64,000 nucleotides of DNA from Streptomyces hayashii (GTDB lineage Bacteria; Actinomycetota; Actinomycetes; Streptomycetales; Streptomycetaceae): positions 39,343-103,342 of the forward strand of contig NZ_JAHHIU010000086.1 of assembly GCF_024539815.1 (NCBI RefSeq), given 5' to 3'. The notes beneath the pieces are model-generated. The model was not told the DNA's origin. It worked only from the letters and a program-made list of their open reading frames with translations, and did not search any database. Each line of letters begins with the position of its first letter. The stretch's first letter is position 1. This document shows, piece after piece, positions 1-7,547 of the stretch. The position numbers and the translations under genes were made by a program.

Positions 1-444
1 GAGGAGAGAGCCGACCGGATGTGGGTGGAGCTCCTCCAGGAGATCCGCGTCGCCCAGACGGGCGTGCAGATCCTCTTCGGCTTCCTGCTGACCGTCGTGT
101 TCACCCCGCGCTACGCGGACCTGCAGGACGCCGACAAGGTCATCTACATCGTGACCGTGGTCCTGGGGGCCTGCGCGACCGGCGCCCTCATAGGACCGGT
201 GTCCCTGCACCGGCTGGTCTCCGGCCGGCGGGTGAAGCCGCAGACGGTGCAGGTGGCGTCCAGGCTGACCTTCGTCGGTCTGATCCTGCTGCTCGCCACC
301 ATGACCTCCTCGCTGCTGCTGATCCTGCGCGTGGCCACCCACGACGCCTTCGTGCCCTGGCTCGTCGCGGGCGTGGTCTCGTGGTACGGACTGTGCTGGT
401 TCGTGCTGCCCCTGTGGACACGGCGCCGCTACACGACGAACTGA
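1..444 (+). CDS. DUF6328 family membrane protein (5' truncated by window)
   Basis: Small integral membrane protein with about four hydrophobic segments (residues ~17-33, ~41-63, ~82-105 and ~113-133 counted from the ATG at 19) and a basic C-terminus. The reading frame is open back to base 1 (codons reading EERADR before the ATG), and family members begin upstream of this point with an acidic leader followed by WVELLQE. The ATG at 19 is therefore probably internal and the true start lies outside the window. The family is common in actinobacteria and its function is unknown. It converges on the next gene across a strong hairpin. Confidence 0.8.
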   Translation, partial: EERADRMWVELLQEIRVAQTGVQILFGFLLTVVFTPRYADLQDADKVIYIVTVVLGACATGALIGPVSLHRLVSGRRVKPQTVQVASRLTFVGLILLLATMTSSLLLILRVATHDAFVPWLVAGVVSWYGLCWFVLPLWTRRRYTTN

Positions 445-445
445 G

Positions 446-468
446 CCGGACCGCCCCCGGCGGTCCGG
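446..468. terminator. Bidirectional hairpin terminator
   Basis: Perfect 10-bp stem CCGGACCGCC / GGCGGTCCGG with a 3-nt CCC loop. It lies between the stop at 444 and the convergent stop at 491. There is no T-run, as is usual for Streptomyces terminators. Confidence 0.7.
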
Positions 469-490
469 CCCCCCGCCGGGCCCGAGCGGG

Positions 491-1603
491 CTATCCGGCC
501 TCGGGTCCGGCGCCCCGCGCCCCGCGCAGCGCGGTGATGCAGGCGCCGATCGCCTGCTGGAGCTCCTCCAGCTGCTGCACCATGTCGTCCTCGACGAACT
601 CCTGCGCGTCGACGTCGTCGAAGGTCAGCTCCTCGAAGACCCGGGTCGCCCGTTGCAGGCTGCTGTAGAACTTCGTGCGCCGTTCCTGGACGCGCAGTTC
701 GGGGTCGGCCTCGACCGTCTCCACGACCAGGGACTTCATGGTGTCGTAGGCCTCACTCGCCCACTCTCCGGAGTCCTCGTCGTCGTCGAGCTCGTCGAGC
801 AGCGACAGATGGCGCTCGGCCTCCTGGCGCAGTTCGACGGGCGCGTCCACGGTCTGACCCGCGGGCGTCTTGATCTGGCCGGACTCGGCGATCTGCCGCA
901 CATAGCCGATACGGTCGGCCGAACGGCTCTCGGAGGCCACCGCCTTCTTCAGGTCGTCGGTGCGCACCACGTCCCGCGCCAGCTCGGTCTGAAGGTCCGG
1001 GTCCTCCTTGATGCGGTCCAGGAGGGCGGCGCGGGCCGCGCGGGCGGTCGAGGGGTCGGCGAGGATCGCGGCGCGCAGGGCGGTGGGGTTCTCCGCGACC
1101 TCCAGCGCCTTCGTGGGGCGGATGCCCTCGGCCTCGGCGGCCTGCGCGATCGCGGTCCCGCGTTCGGAGGCGGCGCTGGACCGCGAGACGTAGTAGGTCA
1201 GCCACACCTCGGCGTCCGGCAGCTCCACCTCCTGGCCCGGCGCCAGCTCCTCGAAGTGCGGGACCAGACCGTCGTCGGCCGCCCGGTCCCACGCCTTGTA
1301 GTAGCGCATGACGCGCTCGGGGGAGCAGTCGGCCAGCTGCGCGAACTCCTTCGCCGACACCTTGGGCGTCTCGTCCGCGCTCTGCCCGCCGGGCCGGACG
1401 CTGCGCGCCACCATCAGGCCGAAGGCCCATCCGCCGGTCCTCGCGTAGACGCCGAACTCGCGGGCGTCGCGCGCCACGAGATCGGACAGCGGCGCGGGGC
1501 CCGTCGCGGGGAGCGTCCCGGCGAACGCCTCGACGGGCGGCTCGGCAGGCGTCTCGACGGACGTCTCGACGGACGTCTCGGACAGGTCGGTCGCCAGGGT
1601 CAC
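491..1603 (-). CDS. Hypothetical protein with HTH-like segment and acidic C-terminus
   Basis: 370-residue soluble protein that I do not recognise. The start chosen is the GTG at 1603, because a GAGGAG ribosome-binding site lies just upstream; the longer open frame to 1681 has no such site. The N-terminus is a low-complexity Glu/Thr/Pro stretch with short repeats of ETSVET. Residues ~85-115 (KEFAQLADCSPERVMRYYKAWDRA) look like a helix-turn-helix, and the rest is helical and charged with a very acidic DDDED patch. A DNA-binding or chromosome-associated role is possible but is only inference. It is probably transcribed alone. Confidence 0.65.
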   Translation of the reverse strand: MTLATDLSETSVETSVETPAEPPVEAFAGTLPATGPAPLSDLVARDAREFGVYARTGGWAFGLMVARSVRPGGQSADETPKVSAKEFAQLADCSPERVMRYYKAWDRAADDGLVPHFEELAPGQEVELPDAEVWLTYYVSRSSAASERGTAIAQAAEAEGIRPTKALEVAENPTALRAAILADPSTARAARAALLDRIKEDPDLQTELARDVVRTDDLKKAVASESRSADRIGYVRQIAESGQIKTPAGQTVDAPVELRQEAERHLSLLDELDDDEDSGEWASEAYDTMKSLVVETVEADPELRVQERRTKFYSSLQRATRVFEELTFDDVDAQEFVEDDMVQQLEELQQAIGACITALRGARGAGPEAG

Positions 1604-1733
1604 GGATGACTCTCCTCTGCGGGCTGCTGGGCATAGGATCGGCACCGCGAGGGTGCCGATCCGCAGCCTATATGGGCCCATTGGCAGCGCTTTGCCCGAC
1701 CCGCCCGCCGGCCGGCGGCCCGCCCCGGCCCCC

Positions 1734-2705
1734 TCAGCCGAAGGCCTCGCGCAGGGCGGGCAACAGGGTCTTCTCCGACCAGTCCAGGTACGCCGGCTGC
1801 GAGTCGCCGCCGATCTGCACCAGGGCGATCTCCGTGAACCCGGCCTCGGCGTAGGGGCGTACGGCCTCGACGAAGTCGTCCGGGTCGTCGCCGCAGGGGA
1901 TCGAGGAGGCCACGTCGTCGGGCGTCACGAACTGGGTCGCCGCGTCGAAGGAGTCGGGGTGGGGCAGTTCGGAGTTGACCTTCCATCCGTTGCCGAACCA
2001 GCGGAACTGGGCGTGCGCCCGTTTCACGGCGCTTTCCCGGTCGGAGTCGTGGCAGACCGGGAGCTGCCCCACGCGCGGCTTGCCCGCGCCGCCGTGCCGG
2101 TCGAAGGACTCCAGCAGATCCGGCTTCGGCTCGGTGGCGATGACCAGGTCGGCCAGCCGGCCGGCGAGCGCGCACGAGCGCTCGCCCGAGACGGCGATCC
2201 CGATCGGCGGCGGCTCGTCGGGAAGGTCCCACAGCCGCGCCGAGTCCACGTCGAAATGGGCCCCGTGCCGCGTGAGGTGCCCGCCCTCGAACAGGGCGCG
2301 GATGATCTCCACGGCCTCCTCCAGCATCTCGTGCCGTACGTCCACCGAGGGCCATCCGCCGCCGACCACATGCTCGTTGAGGTTCTCCCCGGAGCCCAGC
2401 CCCAGCCGGAAGCGCCCCTCGGACAGCAGTTGCATCGTCGCGGCCTTCTGCGCCACCACCGCGGGGTGGTAGCGGAACGTCGGACAGGTCACGTACGTCA
2501 TCAGCGGAATGCGTGACGTGGCCTGGGCGGCGGCCCCGAGCACGCTCCACGCGTACGGGGAGTGCCCCTGCGAGCGCAGCCACGGAAAGTAGTGGTCCGA
2601 CGTCACCGAGAAGTCGAACCCCGCCTCCTCGGCCCGCACCACGTGGTCGACCAGGTCACGAGGGCCGGCCTGCTCGGTCATCATCGTGTATCCGATTCGC
2701 ACCAT
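1734..2705 (-). CDS. F420-dependent LLM-class oxidoreductase (G6PDH-like)
   Basis: 323-residue luciferase-like TIM-barrel protein of the F420-dependent family. It opens with RIGYTMMTEQAGP, followed by EEAGFDFSVTSDHYFPW, and contains the RFRLGLGSGENLNEH segment that shapes the flavin/F420 site. This resembles the glucose-6-phosphate dehydrogenase / TIGR03557 type. It is expected to transfer hydride between coenzyme F420 and an unidentified substrate in the cytoplasm. The start ATG at 2705 faces the divergent serine hydrolase gene, and the 86 bp between them must hold both promoters. Length and motifs are complete. Confidence 0.85.
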   Translation of the reverse strand: MVRIGYTMMTEQAGPRDLVDHVVRAEEAGFDFSVTSDHYFPWLRSQGHSPYAWSVLGAAAQATSRIPLMTYVTCPTFRYHPAVVAQKAATMQLLSEGRFRLGLGSGENLNEHVVGGGWPSVDVRHEMLEEAVEIIRALFEGGHLTRHGAHFDVDSARLWDLPDEPPPIGIAVSGERSCALAGRLADLVIATEPKPDLLESFDRHGGAGKPRVGQLPVCHDSDRESAVKRAHAQFRWFGNGWKVNSELPHPDSFDAATQFVTPDDVASSIPCGDDPDDFVEAVRPYAEAGFTEIALVQIGGDSQPAYLDWSEKTLLPALREAFG

Positions 2706-2791
2706 GGGATCCGAGTCCCCTGCCGCCGCCAGGGGAAACGGAGCGTCGTCCGCCGGAAAACCCGTCGATCGTCGGGCGCGGGAGCGGCAGG

Positions 2792-4288
2792 ATGCGGTGC
2801 ATGAGCGCCCACCCCCCGCCTTCGCGCACTCCGTCCGCCCTGCCGTCGAGCACGCCGTCCGCCGAGGGCGTCGACGCCCTCGGCGTCCACGCGTTCCTGG
2901 ACGCCGTCGAGTCGACCGGGCTCGTCGAACCGCACAGCCTGATGATCCTGCGCCACGGCAGACTCGTCGCCTCCGGCTGGTGGGAGCCCTACACCCCCGA
3001 CCGGCTCCACCTGCTGTACTCGCTCAGCAAGAGCTTCACGGCGACGGCCGCGGGCTTCGCCGTCGCGGAGGGGCTGATCGGCCTCGACGACCCGGTCGTG
3101 TCGTACTTCCCCGAGCTCGACGCGGAGATCACCGACCCGCGCAGCCGGGCGGTGCTGGTGCGCCATGTGGCGTCGATGGCGAGCGGGCACGAGGAGGAGA
3201 CCTACGACCGGGCGCACGCCCTCGACCGCGACGACCTCGTCCGCGGCTTCCTGCTGCTGCCGCCGGAGCGCGAGCCGGGAAGCGTGTTCGCCTACAACCA
3301 GCCCGCCACCTACGCGCTCGCGGCGATCGTGCAGCGCGTGACGGGTCGGTCGCTCACCGCGTATCTGCGACCGCGGCTGCTGGACCCGCTCGGCGTCGGC
3401 GAGGTCGCCTGGCTGACCGACCGGTCCGGCCGCGAGCTCGGCTTCAGCGGACTGCACGGCACGACCGACGCGATCGCCCGGCTCGGACAGCTCTACCTGG
3501 ACGAGGGCAGATGGCAGGGCGAACGGCTGCTGTCACGGGAGTGGGTCGCCGACGCCACCCGCGAACACGTGCCGACGCAGCCCGGGGCCCCGGCCGACGC
3601 GGACCGACAGGACTGGGACCGCGGCTACGGCTTCCAGTTCTGGCGCTCCCGGCACGGCTACCGCGGCGACGGGGCCTACGGACAGTTCTGCGTGATCCTG
3701 CCCGAGCAGGACGCCGTGATCGCGACCACGGCGGCCACCGGCGACATGCAGGCGTTGCTCGCCCTCGTCTGGGAGCATCTGCTGCCCGCGTTCCGCCCCG
3801 GTCCGCTGACCGGGCGCGAGGAGGCCGACGCGGCTCTCACCCGGCGCCTGGCGCGGCTCGCGCTGCCCACGGCCCCGGGCGCGCCCGCGCCGCCGCAGGG
3901 GGCCGGACGCTGGGCGGGCGCCGCGTTCGCCCCCGCCGACGGGGTCTGCGCCGACCAGCCGGGACTGACCGGCGTCACGGTCGCCGAGGGTGCCGACGGA
4001 TGGACGCTGAGCCTCGCGGAGAAGCAGGGCGACCTCAGGCTGGAGCTGCCCGCCGCCGGTGGCTGGCAGGTGAGCGAAGAGCCGCTGCCCACCGCGGTCG
4101 GCGGCGGGTGGACCGACGCCGACACGCTCACCGCGCACGTCGTCTTCCTGGAGACCCCCCACCGACTGCGGGTGACCTGCTCCCTTGCCACGCGGACGTT
4201 CACCGCCCGCTGGGACACGACGCCCCTGCACGGCGGTCCGCTGCGCTCCCTGCGCGCACCGGGCCGTACGCCCGGATCAGGCGGCTGA
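2792..4288 (+). CDS. Serine hydrolase, beta-lactamase class C family
   Basis: About 498 residues. The SxxK motif is SLSK at Ser77-Lys80. A YN motif (FAYNQPATYAL) sits about 100 residues further on, and a GDGAYGQF stretch replaces the usual KTG. The C-terminal ~150 residues form an extra beta-rich domain typical of cytoplasmic esterase/D-aminopeptidase-like members. No signal peptide is seen. The start is either ATG 2792 (GGAG 7 nt upstream) or ATG 2801; I prefer 2792. The gene ends 12 nt inside the convergent pseudokinase gene. The substrate cannot be told from sequence. Confidence 0.8.
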   Translation: MRCMSAHPPPSRTPSALPSSTPSAEGVDALGVHAFLDAVESTGLVEPHSLMILRHGRLVASGWWEPYTPDRLHLLYSLSKSFTATAAGFAVAEGLIGLDDPVVSYFPELDAEITDPRSRAVLVRHVASMASGHEEETYDRAHALDRDDLVRGFLLLPPEREPGSVFAYNQPATYALAAIVQRVTGRSLTAYLRPRLLDPLGVGEVAWLTDRSGRELGFSGLHGTTDAIARLGQLYLDEGRWQGERLLSREWVADATREHVPTQPGAPADADRQDWDRGYGFQFWRSRHGYRGDGAYGQFCVILPEQDAVIATTAATGDMQALLALVWEHLLPAFRPGPLTGREEADAALTRRLARLALPTAPGAPAPPQGAGRWAGAAFAPADGVCADQPGLTGVTVAEGADGWTLSLAEKQGDLRLELPAAGGWQVSEEPLPTAVGGGWTDADTLTAHVVFLETPHRLRVTCSLATRTFTARWDTTPLHGGPLRSLRAPGRTPGSGG

Positions 4289-5935
4289 GCCGGGCCGGAA
4301 GGTCTTCAGGAACGTGTCGAGGGCCTGCCGGTCGGCCTTGGTGTCCCAGTCCTCGGCGGGCGTCGTCCAGCGCAGCGAGAAGCTGCGGTGCCCGCCGAGC
4401 AGGAAACCGCGGCCGAACGTCCGTTCCTGTCCGCCGTCGACGTCGACGACCCACTCCATGTCGGCGGCCTTGTACCCCAGATACGTCGTCGCGCTGATCG
4501 CGCCGATCCGCCGGAAACCGTCGGCCTTCCTCAGGTTCGGCTCGACGTCGTCCCGCCACACGACGACCGGGTCGGGTCCGGCGCTCTCGCTGTAGGTCAC
4601 CGCGAGGGTGCGCGGATCGCCGGACGCGCCGAAGGTGACCCGGTAGGCGTGGTGTGCGCCGCGTGCGGTCTCCAGCCGCTTCCATCCCGCGGGCAGGGCG
4701 ACCGAGAAGCCCTCCGGCGCCCGGTAGACCCGGAAGCCCGGGGGGAGGGCCGTCGCGGTGGCGGAAGGCGGGGCGTCCGGCGAGGCGCTCGCGGACGGGC
4801 GGGCCGGCGCGGCCGGGCTCGCGGCCGTCGGCGGCGGGGTCGTGGCGGGCGTGGGCGCAGGCGGCGCGGAGCCTCTGTCGCCGGGGTCCTCGTCGGGCGC
4901 CGCAGCGGACGCGGATGGCCGGGCCTGCGTCCCTCCCGCCGAGGTGTCGTCGGCGTCGGGCAGCTGGTGCGTCACGACGAGGGCGGCGAACGCCACCGCG
5001 ACGACGGCCAGCGCGGTCCCGGCCGCCATGGCGCGGCCGCTCCACTGCGGGCCGATGTGCCGGGCTGTCGCGCAGACACGGCGCAGCCGCGGCGTGGGCA
5101 GGCCGGCGTGCGGGTCCTCGTCCAGCACCCGGGTGAGCGACTGGCGTACGACCGTGCGGGTCAGCCGTTCCCGGGAGTCCTTGCGCAGCAGTCCCTGCAC
5201 GGTCGAGTTGAGGGGACCCGCCCGCAGGGGAGCGCGCAGCGGCAGCCGGTCCACGCCCTTCAGCGTGCTCTCGGGCCGGTCCCGGTCCCGGTACGGCGGC
5301 CGCCCCTCGACCATCGTGTAGAGGATCGCGCCCAGCGCCCACAGGTCGGCCGCGGGGCCGATGCGCTCGTCGCGCGCCTGCTCGGGGGAGGCGTACGACG
5401 GCGCGGCCACCCGTGGGGCGAGCGTCGCGCCCGCCAGCCCGAAACCGGTGAGGACGAGGGGCCCCTGGCTGCGCAGGAACACCTGCCCGGGGCTCAGCTC
5501 GCCGTGGGTGATGCCCTCACCGTGCGCGGCCTCCAGGACGTCCAGCAGCTGCAGTCCGATCGCCGCGGCCCGGGCCGGGCTGAACGCGCCCTTCTGCTCC
5601 ATGAGCTGGCCGAGCGGCAGGCCGTCGATCCACTCGGTGACGGTCCACAGGGAGCCCGCCTCCTCCACGGCGTCGACGACCGCGGCGATCCGGCCGGGAC
5701 ACAGCCGCGCCATCGTCTCGGACATGCCCAGCACCCGGTCGGCGGCCTGGCGCGCCTTCTCCTCGCCCTGGTCGGCGGGCAGCCCGATCCGGGTGACCAG
5801 GCAGGGCCGGGCCGCCCCGGAGTCCTCGACGTACTCGCCGTACCAGCTGACGCGGTTCGTCTCCCGGTGGACGACGTCGAGCAGCCGGTACCTCCCGGCG
5901 ACCAACTCGTGCGTGGAGACGTGCGTCTTGACCAT
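4277..5935 (-). CDS. Membrane-anchored protein-kinase-like protein (pseudokinase) with extracytoplasmic domain
   Basis: 552 residues counted from ATG 5935, which has GAGGG 6 nt upstream; the in-frame ATG at 5941 is too close to that site. Order: N-terminal Ser/Thr-kinase-like fold (~1-275), one transmembrane helix (~300-322, AGTALAVVAVAFAALVV), a Pro/Ala/Ser-rich linker, and a C-terminal ~150-residue beta domain beginning GFRVYRAPEGFSVALPAGW. The catalytic loop reads HGELSPGQ (His144-Gly145-Glu146) instead of HRDLKPxN, the DFG motif is GFG, and the beta-3 Lys position reads VTRI. All key catalytic residues are therefore replaced. It is probably a signalling scaffold or sensor rather than an active kinase, by analogy with other pseudokinases. 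Confidence 0.8.
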   Translation of the reverse strand: MVKTHVSTHELVAGRYRLLDVVHRETNRVSWYGEYVEDSGAARPCLVTRIGLPADQGEEKARQAADRVLGMSETMARLCPGRIAAVVDAVEEAGSLWTVTEWIDGLPLGQLMEQKGAFSPARAAAIGLQLLDVLEAAHGEGITHGELSPGQVFLRSQGPLVLTGFGLAGATLAPRVAAPSYASPEQARDERIGPAADLWALGAILYTMVEGRPPYRDRDRPESTLKGVDRLPLRAPLRAGPLNSTVQGLLRKDSRERLTRTVVRQSLTRVLDEDPHAGLPTPRLRRVCATARHIGPQWSGRAMAAGTALAVVAVAFAALVVTHQLPDADDTSAGGTQARPSASAAAPDEDPGDRGSAPPAPTPATTPPPTAASPAAPARPSASASPDAPPSATATALPPGFRVYRAPEGFSVALPAGWKRLETARGAHHAYRVTFGASGDPRTLAVTYSESAGPDPVVVWRDDVEPNLRKADGFRRIGAISATTYLGYKAADMEWVVDVDGGQERTFGRGFLLGGHRSFSLRWTTPAEDWDTKADRQALDTFLKTFRPGSAA

Positions 5936-6315
5936 GGCCATCCCTCGCTGAACCGCTGGTACTCACCTTTCCCAGTGGTACGACCGGTGCGAGGGTGTCC
6001 GTTCAATCGATCCGCAACTCCGGCACGATTCCTGTCCTTCATTCAAGAAAGCCGGGCGTTCGCCCGTATGCGCGTGCGAGGAATGGGAATTGGCGGGAGG
6101 CCGTCCCGGCTGCGTCCTGCGGTGCGACCAGCGGCGAACACGACGACGCCGGGGTATTCGACGCCCCCGAAAACGACCGACTCACCCGTGGCCCATTCCC
6201 GTGCGCGGGCACACCCTCCGGGTTTTCGCCGTCCCCTCGAAGAGGCGCCGTCGACGGGTCGTGGACGGGGCGTCGCCGGAGCGTCGCCGTACGGTCGCCG
6301 TCGGCGGGAGCGCGT
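5936..6315. other. Intergenic region, pseudokinase promoter side
   Basis: About 380 nt without a convincing gene, and visibly lower in GC around 5990-6090 than its neighbours. It must carry the promoter of the leftward pseudokinase gene and the end of the leftward dehydratase transcript. A short perfect inverted repeat CGGGCG-TT-CGCCCG lies at 6053-6066. Long open frames here are GC-bias shadows. Confidence 0.4.
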
Positions 6316-7284
6316 TCAGCGCAACCCGAACCGCTCCGTCCAGAGCGACATGTCCGCGGCCGTCGCGTTGCCGCCGCAGACCACCAGGCCCAGCCGCACA
6401 TCGTGCCCCATCCGCTCGACGACCTGCCGGGCCGCGGGCAGCAGACAGCCGGCCGCCGGCTCGGTCCACAGCTTGCCGTGTTCGGCGAGGTCCAGACAGC
6501 CCCGCACGGCCTCCCGGTCCGGAACGCTCAACACGTCGGTGACCAGGGCGGACACATGGTCGTACGTCAGCTGCGAGACACTCGGCGCACTGAGGGTGGA
6601 GACGATCGACGACAGCGCGACCGGCACCGGCCCGCCGGCCGCCAGCGCCTCCGACATCGCCTGCGCCCCCTCGGTCTCCACGCCCCAGATCCGCACCTGC
6701 GGGCGGCGGGCGCGCAGGGCCGCGGCGACACCGGCGATCAGCCCGCCGCCCCCGACGCTGACCAGTACGTCCGTGACGTCGTCCGCGTCGGCGGCGAACT
6801 CCAGGCCGACGGTGCCCTGTCCGGCGACGACCAGAGGATCGTCGAACGGGTGCACCAGCGTGAAGCCCTCCTGCCGCAACCGCTCCGCCAGCGAGAACGC
6901 CCCGTCCATGGTGTCGGTCGTCCGCACCGAGGCGCCGGACGCCCGTGCGATCTCGACGGCCCGGGCCGGTGCCGAACGCGGCATCACGATCGTGGCCTTC
7001 ACGTCCAGCGCGGCGGCCATGACCGCGAGCGCGATCCCGTGGTTGCCGCCGCTCACCGCGACGACCCCGGCCGCCCGCTCGGCCTCGCTCAACGACAGAA
7101 GCTTCGCCGTCGCCCCACGCGCCTTGAACGAGCCGGTGCGTTGCAGGAGTTCCAGCTTCGCGGTCACCGGTACGCCGAGCAGCGCCGACAGGCCGGGGCT
7201 CGGCACGGTCGAGGTGCGGACGACGTGTCCGGCGATCCGCTCGGCGGCCGCCTCGATGTCCGAGATGCCGATCAACACAGTCAC
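6316..7284 (-). CDS. Threonine/serine dehydratase-like PLP enzyme
   Basis: Fold-type II PLP enzyme of 322 residues. The Schiff-base lysine is in RTGSFKARGA (Lys54), the phosphate-binding Gly loop is SVGGGGLIAG, and SGGNHG binds the substrate/cofactor. This matches the threonine ammonia-lyase / serine-threonine dehydratase family, without the C-terminal ACT domain of biosynthetic IlvA, so it is likely catabolic. The start may be GTG 7284 or GTG 7278; GGAAGG directly abuts the first and is spaced 6 nt from the second, so 7278 is plausible. Ser racemase-like activity cannot be excluded. Confidence 0.85.
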   Translation of the reverse strand: MTVLIGISDIEAAAERIAGHVVRTSTVPSPGLSALLGVPVTAKLELLQRTGSFKARGATAKLLSLSEAERAAGVVAVSGGNHGIALAVMAAALDVKATIVMPRSAPARAVEIARASGASVRTTDTMDGAFSLAERLRQEGFTLVHPFDDPLVVAGQGTVGLEFAADADDVTDVLVSVGGGGLIAGVAAALRARRPQVRIWGVETEGAQAMSEALAAGGPVPVALSSIVSTLSAPSVSQLTYDHVSALVTDVLSVPDREAVRGCLDLAEHGKLWTEPAAGCLLPAARQVVERMGHDVRLGLVVCGGNATAADMSLWTERFGLR

Positions 7285-7547
7285 CCTTCCGGCGCGGGCG
7301 GAGAGGGGAGCGGCCGCGCCTTGTCCCGCATCGCACCCTCGCCCGCTGCCGGGGCTCCGGTCAACTCGGTTCGCGGCCCGGCTCGGAGATCCCGGCGTAC
7401 GGCGGGGCCGACCGGGGCGCGCAGCCCGCGGGCTGCGCCGACGGCCCCCGAGGCCGCGGCGCGCGCCGACCCGGCGGCGGCGACCTTCCCGCCCGTCCGG
7501 GACGAGCGCGCGACGGCCCGTCCGCGCGTCGCCACGACCGGTTCCGG

